DNA of 64,000 nucleotides. Origin: Halorientalis marina. GTDB taxonomy: Archaea; Halobacteriota; Halobacteria; Halobacteriales; Haloarculaceae. Below are positions 7,601-18,479 of this stretch, piece after piece (the first letter of the stretch is position 1; each line of letters begins with the position of its first letter). The notes beneath the pieces are model-generated. The model was given only the letters and a program-made list of their open reading frames with translations, was not told the DNA's origin and did no database searches. Position numbers and translations under genes: made by a program. The stretch is from assembly GCF_023028345.1 (NCBI RefSeq), contig NZ_CP095487.1, positions 1,922,001 to 1,986,000 of the forward strand, given 5' to 3'.

Positions 7601-8022
7601 TGCAACGAGACACGAACGCAGTGAGTGTCGAGTGAACCGGAACCGGGATTCGAAGTAGACCGAGGTTCTGCGCGAAGCGCAGGTTCTCGGGCGTGGTTCG
7701 AATCCCGGCACGCCCATCGCTTCGGCCGCGACTGTCCCGCGTCACCACTCTCGACTCATCGCTTTTGCTGACGGAACCGGCCGTCGATTCCATGTCGGGG
7801 GTGTCACAACGGGCTCGAGTATCGAACCCGGGACGGCTTCGAGGTCCGACCGACAGCGGGGGGTCGGTCGAAGGAACAGGCTTCCGGGTTTCAATGAGCG
7901 TTATCTCGCTCCGACCACCGGCTCAATGACTGGTTTTGTTATTCGATTCGATTGAACAGTTCTGAACTGTCAGGTAATGATATGTGAGCACGACACAACG
8001 TCCGGGTGGGTGGTGGACACAC
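7601..8022. other. Gene-free stretch downstream of tRNA-Arg
   Basis: No convincing coding sequence. Besides the tRNA pseudo-copy it holds a 6-bp hairpin CTGCGC-GAA-GCGCAG at 7668-7682 and a second vague tRNA-like string CCGGGATTCGAAG near 7643-7655. Its right part becomes AT-richer (about 7930-7980) and probably contains the promoter of the RAD55-like gene. The mixture suggests debris of a former insertion. Confidence 0.5.
7689..7715 (+). pseudogene. Shrunken tRNA-Arg copy / possible attachment-site scar
   Basis: The 21 bases at 7695-7715 repeat the tRNA-Arg 3' end at 7579-7599 exactly (GTTCGAATCCCGG followed by CACGCCC). They are immediately preceded by GGGCGTG (7689-7695), the 5' acceptor strand. 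The D arm, anticodon arm and 5' T-stem strand are missing, so this cannot fold as a tRNA. It is either a tRNA copy with an internal deletion or the attachment duplicate left by an element that used the tRNA 3' end and was lost. Confidence 0.8.
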
Positions 8023-8733
8023 ATGGCAGCAGGGCACAACCTCTCGACGGGGATCAGGGAGATCGACGCGAAACTGGACGGTGGGTTCGAACCGGGGAGT
8101 CTGGTGGCACTCGTCACGTCGCCGAACACGCCGAGTTACGCCGTGTTACACGAGTTGATCCGGCGGCGCCCGACGCTCTATATCTCTACCCTTCGCCCTG
8201 CGTCAGTCGTCGAAAACGACCTGCCGGCCGGGGTGGACCGGCAGGCCGACCTCACGCTGGAGGAGGTGGGGAAGGCATCGACCGAGAACTTGATGTTACA
8301 CGAATTGACCGGAAGCGACATTCACGCGGCGAAGACGACGGAACCGGATCGGCTCTTCGACGAGGTGTTCGACATCGTCAAGCGGATCGACGAGCGCCAC
8401 AACGTCATCATCGACCCGACGAACCCGCTGGAACGGAACGCCTGTCGCGCCGACTATCGGACGCTCCTGTCCCGGGTGGCCTCACACATCCACGACGCAG
8501 ACAGTATCGGCGTCTTTCACTGCACGTCGCTCGGAGAGCCACCGGCGTTCCGCGAGACGACGCTGACCGTCGCGGACGTCGTCTGGGAACTGAACACGGT
8601 CTCCGACAAGAACGGCGACCTCAAAGTCCGGACGCAGATGCCGAAAAACAGGGGCGGCGATGCACTCCTCGAACGGATGGACCTCGTCGTGAGCGGGTCG
8701 AGCGTGACGACCGACCAGAGCAGAACGATCTGA
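8023..8733 (+). CDS. RAD55/KaiC-like RecA-fold protein with degenerate Walker A
   Basis: 236-residue haloarchaeal protein of the RecA/RAD55 superfamily by overall pattern: an N-terminal STGIREIDAKLDGGFEPGSL is the standard entry to a KaiC/RAD55 domain, where the next residues normally form GxxGxGKT. Here they read VALVTSPNTPSYAV, so the P-loop lysine is gone and ATP hydrolysis is unlikely. Later strands (HNVIIDPTNPL, IGVFHCTSLGEP and VADVVWELNTV) match the family order. Such proteins are numerous in haloarchaea and are thought to act in signalling or regulation. I use ATG 8023; GTG 7984 is an alternative. Confidence 0.75.
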   Translation: MAAGHNLSTGIREIDAKLDGGFEPGSLVALVTSPNTPSYAVLHELIRRRPTLYISTLRPASVVENDLPAGVDRQADLTLEEVGKASTENLMLHELTGSDIHAAKTTEPDRLFDEVFDIVKRIDERHNVIIDPTNPLERNACRADYRTLLSRVASHIHDADSIGVFHCTSLGEPPAFRETTLTVADVVWELNTVSDKNGDLKVRTQMPKNRGGDALLERMDLVVSGSSVTTDQSRTI

Positions 8734-8881
8734 GCGATCCCTGACTCGCCACGCCGTCGCGGTCAAGTCGGGGCCGTAACGACGCACCTACCTGTTGCTG
8801 GTCGTGCCCGGACTGCGGAGTGGAAATGTTTTTGTCGAATAGCAATAGATAGAAAATATCTCGCTTGGGGGCGAGAGGGAT

Positions 8882-9370
8882 ATGGGACTGACCGATCAGA
8901 TACGCGGCGGAATCTTCGGGGTATCGGAGAGCAACACGACGGCGCTGAAACACGGGACGCTCCTGGTGATGAACCTGGAGTTGATCTCGATGTTCCTGTC
9001 GGGGACGGGGAGCTACACGCTTCTCGTCTGTGGCGGGATCGTGACCGGTCTACTCTGTCGTGGGACGCTCAAAACGGCGCTGTGGCACGGGCTCGCGGCC
9101 GGCGTCATGGGCGGGTTCGTGATTTCGTTCGTGTTCGCCGGTCAGTACGGCGCGCTCGGCTGGAAGGTGAACCCGAAACTGCTCGTGACCCTGCTGGGCG
9201 GGGACCTGTACTGGCTCTACGAGCTGACGCCGATCGTCGCGTTCGTGGGGATCATCGGCCTCGTCGTGGTCGACGTGATGCTCGGTGCCGGTATCGCCGG
9301 GGCCGTCCGGACGGGGATCGACCAACTCGACGCGACCGACAGCGAGGGTGCGGCGACGGCCGACGAGTGA
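8882..9370 (+). CDS. Small polytopic membrane protein, DUF5518-like
   Basis: 162-residue protein with about four hydrophobic helices and Gly-rich packing (VCGGIVTGLLCRG, AAGVMGGFVISFVFAG, PIVAFVGIIGLVVVDVMLG). This matches the pattern of haloarchaeal small membrane proteins annotated as DUF5518, whose function is unknown. It has a short acidic cytoplasmic tail. ATG 8882 follows GAGAGGGAT, a plausible Shine-Dalgarno-like purine tract. Confidence 0.7.
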   Translation: MGLTDQIRGGIFGVSESNTTALKHGTLLVMNLELISMFLSGTGSYTLLVCGGIVTGLLCRGTLKTALWHGLAAGVMGGFVISFVFAGQYGALGWKVNPKLLVTLLGGDLYWLYELTPIVAFVGIIGLVVVDVMLGAGIAGAVRTGIDQLDATDSEGAATADE

Positions 9371-9387
9371 CCGGCGGGCTTCCACTG

Positions 9388-9394
9388 GCCTTTT
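9388..9394 (+). terminator. T-rich tract after membrane protein gene
   Basis: CCTTTTTATT occurs about 18 bases past the stop of the upstream gene and is the only U-rich run in the immediate downstream region, consistent with an archaeal intrinsic-type stop. Confidence 0.35.
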
Positions 9395-9452
9395 TATTCG
9401 CCTTCTGAAGCAAGGAATTTATACGGGGGGTCACGAACGATCAGATGGACGT

Positions 9453-9563
9453 ATGTCCGACCGCGACGCGTCAGGCTCCGAACGGAAGGGGAACAGGGAC
9501 GAGGGGACAACTGACGACGACGGGCGTTTGCCCACACCCGGCGGACTCCGCGCGATGGTCTGA
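9453..9563 (+). CDS. Possible 36-residue acidic microprotein
   Basis: A short reading frame beginning MSDRDASGSER with composition typical of haloarchaeal disordered tails (Asp, Glu, Gly, Arg). It lies in the 320-base gap between the membrane protein and the convergent MBL gene and could equally be chance. A possible TATA-like AAGGAATTTATACGG lies at 9412-9426, upstream at a suitable distance. No family recognised. Confidence 0.3.
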   Translation: MSDRDASGSERKGNRDEGTTDDDGRLPTPGGLRAMV

Positions 9564-9692
9564 TCGGGCGCTCCCCGAGCGCCCGTTCCGACTGCCGGAG
9601 TGTATCGTCGGATGCGTTCTCCCCGCTCGTGCGCGACTGTGAGTGGCTGCTCCGCCCGGAGTACGGCCCGGTCTGCTCCGCTCGACCGCCGT

Positions 9693-10664
9693 TCAGGGGA
9701 ACAGCGCGGTGGTGTCGGGGTCGGTTTCGATCCGCCGGTACTCGCGCCCGTCGCGTTCGACGATGCCGTGGGCCTGAAGATGCTCGAGGTGTGCGCTGGC
9801 CTCGCCGGGGCCATGCAGGATGTGGATGTTCGAGAGGTCGCCGAAGAGGTGCGCGCTGATGCGCCAGGGTGTCGCCGGTTCGTGTTCGGCGAGGGCAGCG
9901 AGGACGTTCTCCGTCCGCTCGCGGTGGTGGTCGATGATCTCGCGAGCGCGTGCGGTCGGGTCCTCGATGGGGTACCGGTGCCCCGGGTGTGCGCGGTCGA
10001 AGCCCGCGTCGGCGACGCTGTCGAGCGTCGAAAGGTACTGCGCGAGCGCACCGTCGACGCGCACGTCCGCACCACCGACGTTCGGGGTGTACTCCGGCAG
10101 GAGCGCGTCGCCACTCAGGAGTTCCTGCCCGTTTGCCCCCTGGCGGACGTACCCGGTCAGACCCGCCGTGTGGCCGGGCAGGTGCATCGCTTCCAGTTGC
10201 TCGTCGCCGGCGGCGACCGACTCGCCGGGCGCTATCGGTTCGACCGTTGCACCGGTCCCGTTCAGCCGCTCGTCACCGTCGAGGAAAGCGAGCAGTTGCT
10301 CCTGTGCTGCTGCCGGCATCCCCCACTCGTCGAACAGGCGCTCGTGGCTGGCGTCCATGTCCGCCTCGGCGTCGGGGTCGTGTTCCACCAGCGGGGCATC
10401 GGCGGCATGACAGCGGACCGTCGCCCCGCTTTCGGCCTGGATTTCGCCGGTCAGACCCGCGTGGTCGGCGTGGAAGTGCGTCAACAGCACCTGCTCGATG
10501 GCAGCGAAGCCGACACCGGCCTCGGCGAGGCCGTCTTCGAGCTGTTCCCGCGTCTCCGGCGTCGAGACACCGGTATCGACCAGCGTCGTCGGTCCGTCGC
10601 CGTTGAACAGGTACGCGTTGTTCAGCCCCTCGAAGAAGGAGTTCTCCAGCTGAATGCGCTTCAC
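9693..10664 (-). CDS. Metallo-beta-lactamase-fold hydrolase with C-terminal helical domain
   Basis: 323-residue MBL-fold enzyme. The metal-binding motif LLTHFHADHAG sits near residue 62, HLPGHTAG near residue 165 and SGDALLP near residue 185, with the last ligand in RAHPGHRYPI near residue 230. A C-terminal helical region (about 245-310) resembles the winged-helix end of LACTB2-like hydrolases. The family hydrolyses thioesters, lactones or phosphodiesters; the substrate is unknown. ATG 10664 overlaps the stop of the MoaD-like gene by four bases (ATGA type), so the two genes are translationally coupled. Confidence 0.87.
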   Translation of the reverse strand: MKRIQLENSFFEGLNNAYLFNGDGPTTLVDTGVSTPETREQLEDGLAEAGVGFAAIEQVLLTHFHADHAGLTGEIQAESGATVRCHAADAPLVEHDPDAEADMDASHERLFDEWGMPAAAQEQLLAFLDGDERLNGTGATVEPIAPGESVAAGDEQLEAMHLPGHTAGLTGYVRQGANGQELLSGDALLPEYTPNVGGADVRVDGALAQYLSTLDSVADAGFDRAHPGHRYPIEDPTARAREIIDHHRERTENVLAALAEHEPATPWRISAHLFGDLSNIHILHGPGEASAHLEHLQAHGIVERDGREYRRIETDPDTTALFP

Positions 10665-10966
10665 GCGTCGATCACCCCGACGCGACCGCCGCCGGCGACG
10701 CCGGGTGACAGACCGACCGTGTCGCCGGCGGAGAGTGTCGTCGCTTGCCCGTCACGGTCACGGATGTTCTCGTCGTTGACGAGGACGTTCACGTGTGGGC
10801 GAATCTCCCCGTCGCTCGTGAACAGGAGCGAGTCCAGCCCCTCGTACTCCACGGCGAGGTCGCGCAGCGCGTCCTCGGCCGTCGTTCCTTCTGGGAGGTC
10901 CCGCGTCACCGACTTCGTTCCGATGGCGTCCCTGACCGTCGCGTAGGAGACGAACTCCACGTCCAT
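10661..10966 (-). CDS. MoaD/ThiS-type ubiquitin-like protein lacking a terminal GG
   Basis: 101-residue beta-grasp protein of the MoaD/SAMP family: MDVEFVSYATVRDAIG, a central helix (AEDALRDLAVEY), HVNVLVNDENIRD and LSAGDTVGLSPGVAGG. Family members act as sulfur carriers for molybdopterin or as small archaeal protein modifiers and need a C-terminal Gly-Gly. Here the Gly-rich site is followed by seven more residues (RVGVIDA), so the chain would need trimming by a JAMM-type protease or does not conjugate. I use ATG 10966, where homology begins. It is coupled to the MBL hydrolase downstream. Confidence 0.75.
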   Translation of the reverse strand: MDVEFVSYATVRDAIGTKSVTRDLPEGTTAEDALRDLAVEYEGLDSLLFTSDGEIRPHVNVLVNDENIRDRDGQATTLSAGDTVGLSPGVAGGGRVGVIDA

Positions 10967-11188
10967 ACCCACGCTATCGCTCGATCCCGCATAAATCCAC
11001 ATCCCGGGCCTCGTCGCCGTGGCCGTGGACGGTGCTCGCGCCGTACCGACGGGGGATACATCGTTTGTCGAAATCACATCTTCTACTTCCATCGTTGTTC
11101 TCTCTCCCTCTAATGGTGACCAGTGTATTCTATCTTGCCCCGAGTCGTAACCAAACGGTTACAAATCCCCGGTGTGAGTTGGCCGAAC

Positions 11189-12076
11189 ATGGGACTCGTT
11201 CGCGCATCGGAAGAACGGTTCGAGGAACTGCCAGGCTACCCGTGGGACCAGGAGTACGTCGACGTCGGCGGCCCGGAGATGGCGTACGTCGACGTCGAGG
11301 GCGACGGTGACGAGACGTTCCTCTGCCTGCACGGCGAACCGACGTGGTCGTACCTCTACCGGAAGATGATCCCGACGCTGTCGGACGTGGGTCGGGTGGT
11401 CGCACCCGACCTCGTCGGCTTCGGCCGGTCGGACAAGTTCGAAGCCCAGGAGGACTACACATACGACCGGATGTACGACACGGTCGAGACCTTCGTCGAG
11501 GAACTCGATCTGACCGATATCACCCTGGTCTGCCAGGACTGGGGCGGCCTGCTCGGCCTGCCGGTCGCGGCGAACAACCCCGACCGATTCGCCCGACTGG
11601 TGCCGATGAACACCGGCCTCATGGACGGGACGGCGGGGATGCCGGACGTCTGGCACGACTTCAAGGACATGGCGAAGGAGGACCCGAACTTCGACGTGGC
11701 CCAGCTCGTCGACGGGGGTTGCCTCTCCGACCTCGACGAGGACGTGAAAGCCGCATACGGCGCGCCGTTCCCCGACGAATCACACATGGCCGGCGCGCGC
11801 ATCATGCCGAGTCGCGTCCCCACCGACCCCGAGATGGAAGGAGCCGACACCATCGGCGACGCCCGCGAGACCTTCGCGGACTGGGAGAAACCGGTGTTCG
11901 TGCTCTTCTCGGACTCCGATCCCATCACGCACGGCGCTCGTGACGACCTGCGTGACCTCTTCCCGACCGCCGACGAACAGCCCGACACCTGGATAGAGGG
12001 TGGCGCGCACTTCCTGCAGGAGGACAAAGGCGAGACGGTCGCCGCGGAGATCGTCGACTTCGTCGAGCGGACCTGA
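11189..12076 (+). CDS. Haloalkane dehalogenase-like alpha/beta hydrolase
   Basis: 295-residue alpha/beta hydrolase with the residue set of DhlA-type haloalkane dehalogenases, which replace a carbon-bound halide with hydroxyl via an aspartyl ester. Nucleophile Asp117 with halide-binding Trp118 is in VCQDWGG; the oxyanion/halide site is LHGEPTWSYLYRKM (Glu50, Trp53). The catalytic acid is probably Asp244 (FSDSDPIT) and the histidine His274 (GGAHFLQED). Start ATG 11189 (MGLVRASEER) fits the normal N-terminus better than upstream ATG 11123. Family assignment is firm; activity on haloalkanes is not proven. Confidence 0.88.
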   Translation: MGLVRASEERFEELPGYPWDQEYVDVGGPEMAYVDVEGDGDETFLCLHGEPTWSYLYRKMIPTLSDVGRVVAPDLVGFGRSDKFEAQEDYTYDRMYDTVETFVEELDLTDITLVCQDWGGLLGLPVAANNPDRFARLVPMNTGLMDGTAGMPDVWHDFKDMAKEDPNFDVAQLVDGGCLSDLDEDVKAAYGAPFPDESHMAGARIMPSRVPTDPEMEGADTIGDARETFADWEKPVFVLFSDSDPITHGARDDLRDLFPTADEQPDTWIEGGAHFLQEDKGETVAAEIVDFVERT

Positions 12077-12115
12077 CGGCGGCGTGGCGGTCGTGCCGCG
12101 CCCGCGTCTCGGCTG

Positions 12116-13117
12116 TCAGGCGTCGTTGACGACGATAGCGCCGTGGCCGCCGAAGATGCGGTGGTCGCCGCAGCCGTAGAGATAGACGCCCGGTTCGTCG
12201 AGCGTCACCGAGTAACTCCCTCGCGCGCTGCTCGTGGACTCGCTGTTCGAGACCTCCGTCGGCGTCTCCTCCCAGTCGATGGAGTGGTTGCCGCCGCGGC
12301 CGGTCCAGTCGAACTGGATCTCGGCTCCCGGGTCGACCAGCGGCGCGATGGGACGGAAGCCGTAGGCCCCATCCTCCGTGTCGGCGCCGACCGTGATCTC
12401 GACGGTGCTCTGCCCCCGCTGGTCGCTCAGCCGCCCGGAGTACTCGTAGTCCGCGAGCCAGTCGTCGACCCGCGGATAGCCGCTGAGGGTCTGTGGCTCC
12501 TCGACGAGGACCGCGCCCCGCATCCCGAAGTTACTGTGTGTGTCACACTCGTAGAGGTACAGCCCGGTCTCCTCGAAGGTGACCTGGAACGAGAGACCGC
12601 CACCTTCCCGGGGGTCGCCGCTCCGGAACTCCCCGTTGCGCGCGGAGACGTTGTGTGCGCCCCCTTCGCCGCGCCACTGCCAGAAAACCGAGTTGCCGGA
12701 CTGGATGCGAACCGCCGGCGGGGAGAACGCGAAGGCACCGCCGTTGCCGTCTGCGCCGACCTGGACGCTGACCCGGTCCTCGCCCCGACGGTCCTGGATC
12801 GTCCCGTTGTAGTTCGAGGTGTTCTGGAGCCAGCTGTCGATCGCGCCCTCGGGATCGGCGTAGGGCGTGCGCTGACTCTCCGTCGCCTGAACCGTCTGCT
12901 GCTCGGGCTGTTCGGTCGGCTCCGGGACCGTCTCCGTCGGCTCCGGTGCCGTCGTCGCCTCCGTCGACGTGGCCGTCGCCGTCGTCTCGTCGGTGTCCTC
13001 GTCGTCGTCCTCTTCCTCCGTCTCCTCGGAACCGCCGCCCGAACAGCCGGCGATCCCGACCGCCGACGACGCGAGCCCGATTCGAATGAACGTTCGCCGC
13101 TCTGGTGTCCACGTCAT
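12116..13117 (-). CDS. Two-domain halocyanin-like copper lipoprotein
   Basis: 333-residue secreted blue-copper protein. The N-terminus has a twin-arginine signal (RRTFIRIG, residues 7-14) and a lipobox ending at Cys25 (GIAGC), so it is exported folded by Tat and lipid-anchored. An acidic Thr/Glu linker follows. Domain 1 (about 90-205) has a full type-1 set: His155, Cys191, His194, Met199. Domain 2 (about 215-331) keeps His278, Cys316 and His319, but Gly324 stands where Met is expected, with His325 next to it. Halocyanins carry electrons at the membrane; this one could pass electrons between two unlike copper centres. Confidence 0.9.
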   Translation of the reverse strand: MTWTPERRTFIRIGLASSAVGIAGCSGGGSEETEEEDDDEDTDETTATATSTEATTAPEPTETVPEPTEQPEQQTVQATESQRTPYADPEGAIDSWLQNTSNYNGTIQDRRGEDRVSVQVGADGNGGAFAFSPPAVRIQSGNSVFWQWRGEGGAHNVSARNGEFRSGDPREGGGLSFQVTFEETGLYLYECDTHSNFGMRGAVLVEEPQTLSGYPRVDDWLADYEYSGRLSDQRGQSTVEITVGADTEDGAYGFRPIAPLVDPGAEIQFDWTGRGGNHSIDWEETPTEVSNSESTSSARGSYSVTLDEPGVYLYGCGDHRIFGGHGAIVVNDA

Positions 13118-13178
13118 AGAGAACTACGTTACCGCCCGCAAATATAAATTCCCTGACTTCAGCGGGCGGGGCTGATTA

Positions 13179-14774
13179 GTGGCCGGCGTCCCAAGCGGTC
13201 TTCATGGACGCTATCGCAGGGGGACGGGGCCGTTGACCGTCCTCGTACTGGGGGACCAGCTCACCCGCCGCCACGGCCCCGTGGCACGACGAGAAGACGA
13301 GCGTGTCCTCATGATCGAAGCCAGCGCGTTCGCCCACCGACTCCCCTATCACCCCCACAAACTGACGACCGTCTTCAGCGCCATGCGGCACTTCCGGGAC
13401 GAGTGCCGAGCCGAGGGGCGGACGGTCGACTATCATCGCGTCGAGACGTTCGCCGACGGGTTCGCGGCGCACTTCGACGCCCATCCCGACGACGAACTCG
13501 TCGTCATGCGGCCGGCGAGCCACGGCACCGCCGAGCGCCTGCACGAACTGGTCGCCGACGCCGGCGGCACGCTGACCGTCGTCGAGAACGAGGCGTTCCT
13601 CTGCTCGCCCGCGGACTTCGACGAGTGGGTCGGCGACGCCGACCGACTCAAACACGAGCGATTCTACCGGTTCATGCGCCGCGAAACCGGCTATCTGATG
13701 GACGGCGACGAGCCCGTCGGCGGCGAGTGGAACTACGACGAGGAAAACCGCGAGACGCCGCCCGAGGATTACGACTCGCCCGAGCCGCCGGCCTTCGAGA
13801 TCGACGAGACGACTGCCGAGGTCCACGAGTGGGTCCGTGAGACCTTCGACGGCGGCTACGACGACCCACCCTACGGCGGCGACTGGGCCGACCCAGCGTG
13901 GAACGGCGACAGTTTCCCGTGGCCCGTCACTCGCCGGCAGGCCTGCCACGCACTCGACACCTTCGCGACCGAACGGCTCGACCGCTTCGGCCACTATCAG
14001 GACGCGATGCGCGACTCGGAGTGGGCGCTCCAGCACAGCCTGCTCTCGACGGCGCTCAATCTCGGCCTGCTCCACCCCGCGGAGGTGGTCGAGCGCGTCG
14101 TCGAGGAGTACGAATCCCGGGACGTCCCCCTCAACAGCGTCGAGGGGTTCGTCCGCCAGGTGCTCGGCTGGCGGGAGTTCCTCAGACACGTCTACCGGCG
14201 GGAGATGCCCGAACTGGCAGACGCAAACCAGCTGGGCGCTGCCGAGGACCTGCCCGAGTTCTACTGGACCGGCGAGACCGACATGGCCTGCCTCTCGGAC
14301 GTGATCGACGGCGTCCGAGCGCGCGGTTACTCCCATCACATCGAGCGGCTGATGGTCCTCTCCAATTTCGCGCTCACGTACGGCGTCGAGCCCGCACAGT
14401 TGAACCGCTGGTTCCACGCCGCCTACGTCGACGCCTTCCACTGGGTGACGACGCCCAACGTCGTCGAGATGGGCCTGTTCGGTGCCGGCGTGTTCGCCAC
14501 GAAGCCATACGCCTCCTCGGCGAACTACGTCGACAGGATGTCCGACTACTGCTCGGGCTGTCCGTACTACAAGACAAAGACCACTGGTGACGGCGCCTGC
14601 CCGTTCAACGCCCTCTACTGGGACTTCCTCGGGCGCAACGAGGACGAACTGCGCTCGAACCACCGGATGGGGCTGGTCTACAGCCACTGGGACGACAAAG
14701 ACGAGGACGAACGCGAGGAAATCAGGGACCGGGCCGCGGAGATCAGGGAACTGGCCGAATCGGGCGACCTCTGA
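13179..14774 (+). CDS. Cryptochrome/photolyase-related protein, FeS type (PhrB-like)
   Basis: Flavoprotein of the prokaryotic FeS-BCP branch of the cryptochrome/photolyase family; the characterised member PhrB repairs (6-4) photoproducts. It begins with LTVLVLGDQLTRRHGP, has the antenna half with basic EYxxR-like features, then the FAD-binding helical half (VRQVLGWREFLRHVYRR, MVLSNFALTYG and WVTTPNVVEMGLFGAG). Cysteines for a 4Fe-4S cluster occur in DYCSGCPYY and GACPFNALYW plus one upstream Cys in the RRQACHAL segment. The start is uncertain: GTG 13179 gives the longest form, while homologues usually start at the LTVLVLGDQL segment (TTG 13233). Confidence 0.88.
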   Translation: MAGVPSGLHGRYRRGTGPLTVLVLGDQLTRRHGPVARREDERVLMIEASAFAHRLPYHPHKLTTVFSAMRHFRDECRAEGRTVDYHRVETFADGFAAHFDAHPDDELVVMRPASHGTAERLHELVADAGGTLTVVENEAFLCSPADFDEWVGDADRLKHERFYRFMRRETGYLMDGDEPVGGEWNYDEENRETPPEDYDSPEPPAFEIDETTAEVHEWVRETFDGGYDDPPYGGDWADPAWNGDSFPWPVTRRQACHALDTFATERLDRFGHYQDAMRDSEWALQHSLLSTALNLGLLHPAEVVERVVEEYESRDVPLNSVEGFVRQVLGWREFLRHVYRREMPELADANQLGAAEDLPEFYWTGETDMACLSDVIDGVRARGYSHHIERLMVLSNFALTYGVEPAQLNRWFHAAYVDAFHWVTTPNVVEMGLFGAGVFATKPYASSANYVDRMSDYCSGCPYYKTKTTGDGACPFNALYWDFLGRNEDELRSNHRMGLVYSHWDDKDEDEREEIRDRAAEIRELAESGDL

Positions 14775-14802
14775 TAGCCCGCGAGAAAGGGGCGGTCGCC
14801 GC

Positions 14803-17460
<2,658 letters not shown>

Positions 17461-17503
17461 TGTCCTATCTATACCTAGGGCCCCCTCGTTCAAGCGGTTT
17501 GTT

Positions 17504-17513
17504 CTTTATATAG
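17504..17513 (-). promoter_or_regulatory. TATA box of copA
   Basis: CTATATAAAG on the minus strand, preceded by a purine-rich CGAA BRE-like tetranucleotide, lies 44 bases upstream of the copA ATG at 17460. Spacing predicts a start of transcription about 20 bases before the ATG, so copA can be transcribed separately from the genes upstream. The inverted string CCTATCTATACCTAGG lies between TATA and ATG and could be an operator. Confidence 0.7.
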
Positions 17514-17580
17514 TTCGACCGAGAACCCTCCAGACACTCGAATCCAAAGCATTACTGCCAGTTTTCTTGTCCGATGTAAG

Positions 17581-18159
17581 TCACCCCGGGAGCGCGATGT
17601 TGATGACGGCGACCACGAGCCCGGCCAGTCCCATTCTGGCGCCGGCGACGAGCCAGGACTGTTGTGAGATGCTTCCCATGTAGGCACCGAACACGAAGAG
17701 GAGGCCAACGCCGACCGCGATGGCGGCGAGCGTGGCCCCGAGCATCGACACCGTCGCGGGGGCGAAGGCGTAGGGGAGGATCGGGAGGATGATGCCGATC
17801 AAGGGCCCGATCCCGCTCATGGCGGCACTCCGGAGGCGCCGCTCGGACTGTTGCGCCTGGACGCGCGTGCCCTCCAGCCCGGTGAGCATCGCCGTCTCGA
17901 TCTCCGCCAGCTCGATCCGTTTCTCCGCGCGCTCGATCTCCCAGACGCTCCAGACCCCGGAGGTGGCGAGGCCGACGGCAGCGCCGAGTCCGACTTTCAC
18001 CACCGTTACGCCCTCCGGGACCCCGGAGAGGTACGAGCCGACGGCGACGCCGATGCTGGTCAGCGTCCCGTCGAAGCCGTTGGAGATGAAGTACCGGCGC
18101 GAAATCGCGTCGAAGTGGCGGCCCACCCACGCCCGCATGCGGGAGACGAGTCCCGACAT
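17581..18159 (-). CDS. VIT1/CCC1-like membrane protein
   Basis: 192-residue membrane protein resembling archaeal VIT1/CCC1-type transporters, which move iron or manganese. The N-terminal YFISNGFDGTLTSIGVAVG is the conserved first helix with its Asn-Gly-x-Asp motif. Helix 2 is followed by a charged cytoplasmic helix (VWEIERAEKRIELAEIETAM, then LTGLEGTRVQAQQ) in place of the metal-binding domain, and three more helices follow. ATG 18159 is separated from the DUF211 stop by one base, so the genes are co-translated. Position inside the copper block suggests a role in metal balance; copper as substrate would be an inference. Confidence 0.75.
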   Translation of the reverse strand: MSGLVSRMRAWVGRHFDAISRRYFISNGFDGTLTSIGVAVGSYLSGVPEGVTVVKVGLGAAVGLATSGVWSVWEIERAEKRIELAEIETAMLTGLEGTRVQAQQSERRLRSAAMSGIGPLIGIILPILPYAFAPATVSMLGATLAAIAVGVGLLFVFGAYMGSISQQSWLVAGARMGLAGLVVAVINIALPG

Positions 18160-18160
18160 C

Positions 18161-18448
18161 TCAGTCCTGGGGCGTCTCCCCGGCATCGATGAGACGGTCG
18201 CCACAGGCGAGTTCGTCGACGGAGTGGACGCTGGCGCCGAACCCGTCGATGACCGTCCTGACCGCTTCGAAGTCGATATCGTCGCCCTCGAGCGTGAGCT
18301 TCACGTTCTCGACCTCACGGTCGTACTCGACGAGCGTCGCGTTCACGCCCTCGACGCCGTCACAGTCGGCGGTGCGACGGGCGAGTTCAGTCATTTCCGG
18401 TTCGTGTGGCTTCAACACGTCGAGGACGAGTCGACGGATCGGGACCAT
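18161..18448 (-). CDS. DUF211 family protein
   Basis: 95-residue archaeal DUF211 protein, recognised from its start (MVPIRRLVLDVLKPHEP), the ELARRTADCDGVEGVN segment, and the C-terminal half with VENVKLTLEGDDIDFE and VIDGFGASVHSVDEL. The fold is ferredoxin-like; members form rings and are reported as metal-associated, but the function is unsettled. It lies between the Lrp-TRASH gene and the VIT1-like gene with tight spacing, the usual sign of an operon. Confidence 0.88.
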   Translation of the reverse strand: MVPIRRLVLDVLKPHEPEMTELARRTADCDGVEGVNATLVEYDREVENVKLTLEGDDIDFEAVRTVIDGFGASVHSVDELACGDRLIDAGETPQD

Positions 18449-18479
18449 ACGCCGGCTTCGGCGGCCGTCCACATAACGC

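Noticed and set aside
8078..8100. GGTTCGAACC string resembling a tRNA T arm
   Set aside because: It lies in the RAD55-like coding sequence (GGFEPGS) and no acceptor or anticodon stem can be built around it.
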